The position numbers and the translations under genes are program-made. A DNA stretch of 45,912 nt, from assembly GCF_963974425.1 (NCBI RefSeq), contig NZ_CAXBCK010000031.1, positions 1 to 45,912 of the forward strand, written 5' to 3'. The DNA comes from Marixanthomonas sp963974425 (lineage in GTDB: Bacteria > Bacteroidota > Bacteroidia > Flavobacteriales > Flavobacteriaceae). The notes under the pieces are model-generated. The model made no database searches. It was not told where the DNA came from and saw only the letters and a list, made by a program, of their open reading frames with translations. Shown one piece after another: positions 40,794 through 45,912 of the stretch; within the stretch, counting starts at the first letter, position 1, and the number at the start of each line of letters is the position of its first letter.

Positions 40794-41762
40794 TTAACCC
40801 CCTAAATATATAAATGTATTTACACTTAACGTTTTTGGGGTTATATCTAAGGTTTGTTGTGTCACGCCACCATTAATACTACTAGCTGAAGCCGTATGAC
40901 CATGGCCGTTCATAGTATTACCTGAAAAACTTGCTGAGTGTGCATGCGTATTCATGGTGTGGCTATGGTTTCCGCTAGATTGGGTACTAACATAATGATC
41001 ATCACCAGCATATTTTTCATTATCACCAGTAGGATATTGTCCATCACCATTTGAAAAGTTACCATCGTCTTTTTCAACCATATTAAGGCTATGAGTATGG
41101 GTTCCATTACTACTCATAGTAGATCTTGTAGAGTTTACATTTACACTTCCAGTAGGTGTGCCTGCACTAGCGGCATTTACTGATACCGTAGGAGTAATAT
41201 CAGGTAATTGTTCTTGCGCTATTGTTTTTTGATTACTGCTACTAATACTACCTAATGCTGTACCATTTTGAGACAAATAGCTATTGGTAGCATTAGGCAA
41301 CGTACCAGTAAAACCTAACGCAGTTGCTTGAGCTTGTTGTGTGGCAGTTAAACTACTTATATTTCTACCATCTAACTTTACCCAACCATTATGATCTACT
41401 CCTTGAAAGCCTTGTTTAACATCTCCATATACACCATTTGCTACTTCTCCTACCGTTTCCCAATTTGTCCCATTAAAAAAATAATATCCAGTGTCAGTCA
41501 CTAAACCAGTTTGACTATTATCTGGGTCAGTTCGGGGAGCTGTTATATACACCAGAGCACCCACTTGGTCTGTTGTATATGTTTTGTTATTTAATTCATT
41601 ACCGGTTAGTCGAGGCGGAATAATACCGTCCATTTCTGATACAACTGAAGGGTTTCCATTAATATCTAAGGTAGCTTTAGGAGATACAGTGTTTATTCCT
41701 ACTTGAGAATAAACAGTAACAACTATTAATAAAGACAATAAACTTAGTAAATTTCTTTTCAT
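40794..41762 (-). CDS. secreted protein with phage tail collar-like C-terminus
   Basis: 322 residues with a signal peptide (1-19, VTVYSQ). The first 110 residues (VGINTVSPKATLDINGNPSVV, DGIIPPRLTGNEL, YYFFNGTNWETVG) are the usual leader of flavobacterial surface proteins that resemble tail-fibre stems. The middle has WVKLDGRNISSL and LPNATNSYLSQ, as in phage tail collar domains, followed by a Ser/Gly/Asn/His-rich region with several THTHS / NHSHTMNTHAHS patterns, and the collar-type end KTLSVNTFIYLGG. The role could be adhesion or an extracellular contractile-like structure; unknown. Composition is AT-rich like the flanks. Confidence 0.75.
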   Translation of the reverse strand: MKRNLLSLLSLLIVVTVYSQVGINTVSPKATLDINGNPSVVSEMDGIIPPRLTGNELNNKTYTTDQVGALVYITAPRTDPDNSQTGLVTDTGYYFFNGTNWETVGEVANGVYGDVKQGFQGVDHNGWVKLDGRNISSLTATQQAQATALGFTGTLPNATNSYLSQNGTALGSISSSNQKTIAQEQLPDITPTVSVNAASAGTPTGSVNVNSTRSTMSSNGTHTHSLNMVEKDDGNFSNGDGQYPTGDNEKYAGDDHYVSTQSSGNHSHTMNTHAHSASFSGNTMNGHGHTASASSINGGVTQQTLDITPKTLSVNTFIYLGG

Positions 41763-42167
41763 GGTTAAATACTATAAATAATTAAAAATGCTATACTTTG
41801 TGGGGAATTTCTTATTTTTTTTCAAAAACATGCCAAATATAATAATTATTATAAGAAATAAATTTTGATAAGCTACTATTTCCACAAATACAAATATGAA
41901 GCTATATCGGCTCTATAAAGTAAGATACTGGTAATTAAAATATGTTGTTATTTAATTGGTATTAATTGGACTTAGATAGCTAAGTCAATACTAAGGTAAT
42001 TATTATATTAAACTCATTAATATTTTTTCTGCAAACTGATGTCAATTCTTACCTCTACCAGTCCCTATTGCCCATCTACTTAAATAATTGGACCGCTTCG
42101 CAGCCGTGGCAAAAGACCTTATAATAAACTCAAAGCCATCCGAATTAACACCGGTATGTATAAATTT
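41763..42167. other. non-coding stretch between the collar-like gene and the broken OmpA/TPR gene
   Basis: AT-rich DNA without a convincing gene. It includes one arm (42071-42082) of a 12-bp inverted repeat whose other arm (42278-42289) lies inside the broken OmpA/TPR gene. The 219-nt segment so framed could be a small insertion, or the decayed continuation of that gene. Confidence 0.45.
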
Positions 42168-42512
42168 CTAAATCTGTATTTTAGGCTTTCTTTCCACGCT
42201 GCATAGTGCCATACTAAACATGCCAAAATTTTCTGAAAATGTCATAATCACTTCAACCAGATAATATATCTGCCAAATAAGTAGATGGGGGAATATCAAG
42301 ACATTAAAATAGTAGGAATTGGCCAATTTCTCGAACAGTTCTTGAGATTCAAATCCCGTTTCCACCACATCCCTGTAAATCTCTGCAGCTTTTATATAGG
42401 CATGCTCTTCATATTTCTTGTTGGCATCAGTCAATTTTTTCCTGTTGGGCAAAAAGTAACGGATAGCAAAACAATAATTCGATAGTGAGTGTTTTTTTTT
42501 CATAATTCTCAT
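42168..42512 (-). pseudogene. N-terminal remnant of a TPR/OmpA-family protein
   Basis: The start of the usual partner of PorP/SprF proteins is recognisable: KKLTDANKKYEEHAYIKAAEIY then YRDVVETGFESQELFEKLANSYYFN, a TPR unit. After this the homology stops and about 40 unrelated residues lead to a stop; the large beta-propeller and OmpA domains are absent. The signal peptide is also split among frames: RIIVLLSVTF in one, AQQEK in another, before KLTDAN in the third. At least two or three small frame changes, all in A or T runs, are needed, so this is decay or, less likely, repeated sequencing error. It starts 3 nt from the PorP/SprF stop. Confidence 0.75.
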
Positions 42513-42514
42513 AA

Positions 42515-43435
42515 TTAGAAAAATCTTGGACTAATAGTTCTTTGAGTGCGGGTTCCGAGTTCAAACCTCAGAAAGATTTCATGGGAGCCGGAATTGTAGT
42601 TTCCAAGTTCTGTAGTATTGTAATCATAGGAGTATCCCAGCATAAGCCCATCACTTACTTGAAACCCTGCCAATGTGCTAAAGGTAACATCATATCGGTA
42701 TGCCATTCCCAAAGTAAATTTTTCCTGATACATAAAATTGGCAGAAATGTCAACAGAAACAGGAGCACCACTAACCATTTTTGTAAGCACAGCCGGTTTA
42801 AACTTAAAGTCTTCATCAAGTTGGAACACATACCCTCCGATAAGATAAATATGGATTTTTTCTGAAGCTGTAGAAACAGCTATTTCATCATAATGTTCCG
42901 TCTCTAGAATGTTGGGAGAGGAAAGGCCAAAGTACCAGCGATCACTGTGCAGGTAGAGTCCCGTTCCAACTACAGGAGATTTAACGTTTGTACTTGTCAA
43001 ATTCACATCGGTTGGATCGTGAATTTCGAGTTTATTTATGTCTATATCCAGTATGTTCAGCCCTCCTTTTAATCCCAAAGAAAGCTTGGTGGATTGGGAG
43101 ACTGGAATGGTATAGGAAAAGTCGGCCGTAAAGATGTTCTCTATGGAAGGCCCAATTTTATCACTATAGAAGTTAACTCCTAGACCAACGCCTTTTACCC
43201 CGACTGGTGAATTAACAGAGAATGTCATGGTTTCAGGTGCACCTTCCATTCCCACCCATTGGTTTCTGTAGATTCCGTTTATACTTAAGACTCCCCTGCT
43301 TCCAGCATAAGCCGGATTGATAATAACAGTATTATACATATACTGAGTAAACTGAGAATCCTGTTGAGCAAGTCCGGTATTAGCTGTAAATAGTAACAGA
43401 CCAAACAATATAACCTTTATATATTTTAATATCAT
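42515..43435 (-). CDS. PorP/SprF family outer-membrane protein
   Basis: 306 residues with a signal peptide (1-23, GLAQ). The family start DSQFTQYMYNTVIINPAYAGSRG and NQWVGMEGAPETMTFSVNSP are unmistakable, followed by a predicted beta-barrel and an aromatic C-terminus (ISPRFF). These proteins are partners of T9SS type B cargo: they hold the cargo at the surface after export. The gene stands 17 nt after the type B sorting-domain gene, exactly the expected pairing. Confidence 0.93.
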   Translation of the reverse strand: MILKYIKVILFGLLLFTANTGLAQQDSQFTQYMYNTVIINPAYAGSRGVLSINGIYRNQWVGMEGAPETMTFSVNSPVGVKGVGLGVNFYSDKIGPSIENIFTADFSYTIPVSQSTKLSLGLKGGLNILDIDINKLEIHDPTDVNLTSTNVKSPVVGTGLYLHSDRWYFGLSSPNILETEHYDEIAVSTASEKIHIYLIGGYVFQLDEDFKFKPAVLTKMVSGAPVSVDISANFMYQEKFTLGMAYRYDVTFSTLAGFQVSDGLMLGYSYDYNTTELGNYNSGSHEIFLRFELGTRTQRTISPRFF

Positions 43436-43452
43436 ATTATTGTGCTTAAATT

Positions 43453-44673
43453 TTAATTTCCATTAAGGTACAAGTAGCCTTGCTTTTGAAAAGGCTTTCG
43501 ATCTCCTTTCTCTGTTTCATATTCAAATTCAAGAACATAGAAATAAGTACCGGCTGGCAGCTGATCTCCTTTGTTCGAATGACCATCAAAAACACGTCCC
43601 GCCAACCCATAATTCGTCGTTTCAAAAACTTTCCTACTCCAGCGGTTGAAAATTTTCACAGAAATATTCTGGGCACAGCCTCCATTGTTCAATTGATCAA
43701 TAAGAAAATAATCGTTTTTCCCGTCTTTATTAGGTGTTATAGCATTATACACCACTAACTCACAGGGTAAAATGTCATCTGTCTCTACAATTGCCAGCGT
43801 AAAAATTCCTTTATTAGAAACCACGGCCGACACACTTTTATTCCATTCATCAACCACTCCTCCTTCATCTACCCAAAGTTGTTGTTCTTCATCCCAACGC
43901 ACAATATGTAATGCTTCTGTATTTTGCAACATTAAATCAGAGGTGGTCGCTTCATTCCAAGAAAGAGTTACAACTACTTCTGAATGCGTTCCAACGGGTT
44001 CTAACTTCCAATATTCTGCATTATTAATCGTATTTATAACATCTGCTTTGCTTAGTAAAGGGTATTGGGTATCTGGGTTCTCCAAAAAATAGGTGGCTTT
44101 ATAAAGAGGGTTTATAGCTTGTGCGTCTGAAATGGCAAGCGTTCTATAATAGCCTTGATGTCCTATGGGGAATTCAAATTCGGTGTTTCCAATTTTTTCG
44201 ACCGAGCCATCTACATAACTAATATTAGAAGCATTTTTATAGCGAGCTGTTTCTCCAAAAAGAAAACTACCTCCATAATTTCTGTTATCGATAATCCCAT
44301 TGTTAAAATCCACTTCCCCTTCAATATTGATATCAGCTTGTAATAAAAAAGGAACGGGGTACGTTTTATTTTTAAAGAGGATATTTGAAAAAAAAGTGTC
44401 TCCTTCTCCACTTATAAGTTGAGCATCAAAACCAACAAATTGTACTTGAGCGTTTGCTTCATAGTGATCTACCTCTCCGTTATTATAAAAATTGGCATAG
44501 CAAAACAGGGTGCCATCGTTAAACAAACTTCCCGTATCAGTATTTTTAAGATTAGAGAGCGTTGAAAATTCTGTGTTAGGAGAAACATACAGCTTTCCTG
44601 AATTTACAGTCTGAGCTATTAAAAATGACCCAGAAAAACAGAATGTAACAAGAAAAATAAGAGTCTTATCCAT
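43453..44673 (-). CDS. T9SS type B sorting domain (gliding-associated C-terminus) protein
   Basis: 406 residues from the ATG at 44671-44673, chosen because a typical signal peptide (MDKTLIFLVTFCFSGSFLIAQ) begins here; a longer frame up to 44823 adds a non-signal-like 50 residues. The middle is beta-rich. The C-terminal about 95 residues are a type B sorting domain (gliding motility-associated C-terminal/CHU_C): ITPNKDGKNDYFLI, IFNRWSRKVFET and DQLPAGTYFYVLEFE. It should be exported by T9SS and held by the adjacent PorP/SprF protein. Confidence 0.9.
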   Translation of the reverse strand: MDKTLIFLVTFCFSGSFLIAQTVNSGKLYVSPNTEFSTLSNLKNTDTGSLFNDGTLFCYANFYNNGEVDHYEANAQVQFVGFDAQLISGEGDTFFSNILFKNKTYPVPFLLQADINIEGEVDFNNGIIDNRNYGGSFLFGETARYKNASNISYVDGSVEKIGNTEFEFPIGHQGYYRTLAISDAQAINPLYKATYFLENPDTQYPLLSKADVINTINNAEYWKLEPVGTHSEVVVTLSWNEATTSDLMLQNTEALHIVRWDEEQQLWVDEGGVVDEWNKSVSAVVSNKGIFTLAIVETDDILPCELVVYNAITPNKDGKNDYFLIDQLNNGGCAQNISVKIFNRWSRKVFETTNYGLAGRVFDGHSNKGDQLPAGTYFYVLEFEYETEKGDRKPFQKQGYLYLNGN

Positions 44674-44842
44674 AATCATTAGGTGTTTAATTACAAGGAA
44701 GGAACCTCCTAGCCTCTTTTGTAATACGTGCAAAGACGCATTGATCTCTTTTTTTTTGTTTCCTATAACTCCTAACAGTTTTGCTATTAGGAGCGTTAGG
44801 GAAAACATTTCTTTTATAAACATATTTGGTGATTTGTAATTA

Positions 44843-45912
44843 TTATTTTACTACAAACACAATGTTCATATAAGAAGAAGGAGTAGCAGTCCCTATAATA
44901 TCATAGGTTAAAACTCCATTGGCATTAATACTTAAGTTTGAGAATACACTTGCATCATAATGTGTAATGTGGTATTCCAATTCGTTAGCATTTAAAGTAG
45001 GTATAGAGGTATTAGCACCTGTACTACTTACCAAAGTTGTTTCAAACTGGTTTTTATATTCCTGAAACAGGTCTTTAGTTAATGCTGTGCCTCCTGCCGA
45101 GGTATCAAATATTATTGCTGGCATATAGAAAAACTTAGGCATCGCGGCTTTAACGGATTTTAACACCCCGTCAGCATCTACAACCACTACCTTATCTGTA
45201 TCCACATTACCAGCCTCATTGGGAAGGTCTGCAATTCTTGCATTCCCGTTTACCTGCAATTTTTGATCAAAGGTTGTGGTTTCAAAATTATCAAACCCAA
45301 CACCCGTTTTTCCATTTTTCAGGATGGTAAAGGCATCGTGTCTATTGGTATCATGTAATCCAGCTCCTATATTAAATAAACGATCGTTTATATCCCAAGT
45401 AGATGAATTAGCCGGTGTGTAATTTGTACTGAAATATCCACCGACAATTTCATAAGCAGAATATGCTGTGTTTTGGGCACCACCTATCACAACAGAAAGA
45501 GCACCCGTAGCTTGGTTATCACTACCACCCGAAACGGTTGAACTTTGTCCTGTTACACTATTTTTATAACCTCCAGCGACCACTCCATAAATTCCCGTAA
45601 CCGTATTGGTAGAACCTCCAGAAATAGTCGAAGCATTTGCTGAAGCTGTATTCAACAGACCCCCAGACACTGTTGCAGCCAAATCAGAAGCTGTGTTTGA
45701 AGCACCTCCTCCAATTGTAGAAACGATACCAGAGGCTGTTTGACCTTCGCCAAAAGCCACAGAATAGTTTCCAACACTACCCTGATGATTGCTACCACCA
45801 CGCACGGCTCCTTCTATATCTATAGCAGCACCTGTATAGGCAGCATCTTTACCTATGGCAATAGTACCCATTTGGTAAATGTTTTCAGTGTTGGAAGTCG
45901 CTTCATCTGTGG
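44843..45912 (-). CDS. YadA-head-like repeat surface protein, 5' end beyond the window
   Basis: The frame is open to the window edge: upstream of MGTIAIGKDAA it still reads TDEATSNTENIYQ, so the true start lies outside. Visible are about nine YadA-like head repeats of 14-16 residues (for example VSGGLLNTASANAS, ISGGSTNTVTG, VAGGYKNSVTGQSS), which build left-handed beta-roll heads of trimeric adhesins. Then a stalk-like NGKTGVGFDN region and a C-terminal domain (ALTKDLFQEYKNQFETTL) follow. No T9SS sorting domain or YadA barrel is at the C-terminus. It is upstream of the type B protein by about 170 nt and may be in the same adhesion cluster. Confidence 0.78.
   Translation of the reverse strand, partial: TDEATSNTENIYQMGTIAIGKDAAYTGAAIDIEGAVRGGSNHQGSVGNYSVAFGEGQTASGIVSTIGGGASNTASDLAATVSGGLLNTASANASTISGGSTNTVTGIYGVVAGGYKNSVTGQSSTVSGGSDNQATGALSVVIGGAQNTAYSAYEIVGGYFSTNYTPANSSTWDINDRLFNIGAGLHDTNRHDAFTILKNGKTGVGFDNFETTTFDQKLQVNGNARIADLPNEAGNVDTDKVVVVDADGVLKSVKAAMPKFFYMPAIIFDTSAGGTALTKDLFQEYKNQFETTLVSSTGANTSIPTLNANELEYHITHYDASVFSNLSINANGVLTYDIIGTATPSSYMNIVFVVK

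Noticed and set aside
44674..44823. Longer N-terminus of the type B sorting-domain protein
   Set aside because: A standard signal peptide begins at 44673; the preceding 50 residues would bury it.

Overview
The window reads as a chromosome segment of a marine-type member of the Flavobacteriaceae (Bacteroidota). Support: gldD/gldE gliding genes beside ssb and mutY, many type IX secretion (T9SS) type A and B sorting domains, a PorP/SprF protein, a Bacteroidota-style L21 with a long C-terminal extension, AT-rich DNA, and promoters of the form TTG-N20/21-TAnnTTTG upstream of rplU and the HU gene. The right-hand gene is cut by the window edge, as is the first one.

Left part (1-28917) is ordinary core genome. 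In order: a leftward operon hemW / cyclase / DUF4260 / DUF4230 / transglutaminase-like / MmcQ-like; a GluR0-like ligand-gated K+ channel; a PcrB-type prenylglyceryl phosphate synthase overlapping a phosphopantetheinyl transferase; ahcY; an alpha/beta hydrolase; a second transglutaminase-like protein; rplU-rpmA; DUF4199; an EamA transporter; mutY-ssb-gldE-gldD; HU, a 30-residue basic protein and rng; recX; nrdB-nrdA; DUF3109; MarC; a CtpA protease with dCMP deaminase; HupE/UreJ; and a small T9SS cargo protein. Several convergent pairs share bidirectional terminators.

Right part (28945-about 42500) is accessory. A 56-nt 3' fragment of tRNA-Leu(CAA) lies directly next to a tyrosine recombinase, the signature of an integration site. 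It is followed by a repeat-rich T9SS protein, a TPR hybrid sensor kinase with REC and AraC domains, and a small HTH protein. Then comes a block of visibly higher G+C (about 35640-38245): a strongly folded non-coding element, an ECF-like sigma factor with an extra C-terminal HTH, a gene 2 nt downstream for a Cas12f/TnpB-like protein that lacks its first RuvC Asp and ends before RuvC-III and the zinc ribbon, a second folded element sharing a 15-nt core with the first, and a BfmA/BtgA-like mobilization gene. Decayed remnants follow (a frameshifted Fic gene, an integrase C-terminus).

The sigma factor plus nuclease-dead Cas12f pair is the most interesting system here. The most likely reading is RNA-guided transcription activation, in which the guide RNA-Cas12f complex brings the sigma factor and RNA polymerase to chosen sites. 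The two folded elements are the candidate guide RNAs.

The far right (40794-45912) is a surface-protein cluster: a phage-collar-like secreted protein, a broken OmpA/TPR gene, PorP/SprF, a T9SS type B protein and a YadA-head-like adhesin.
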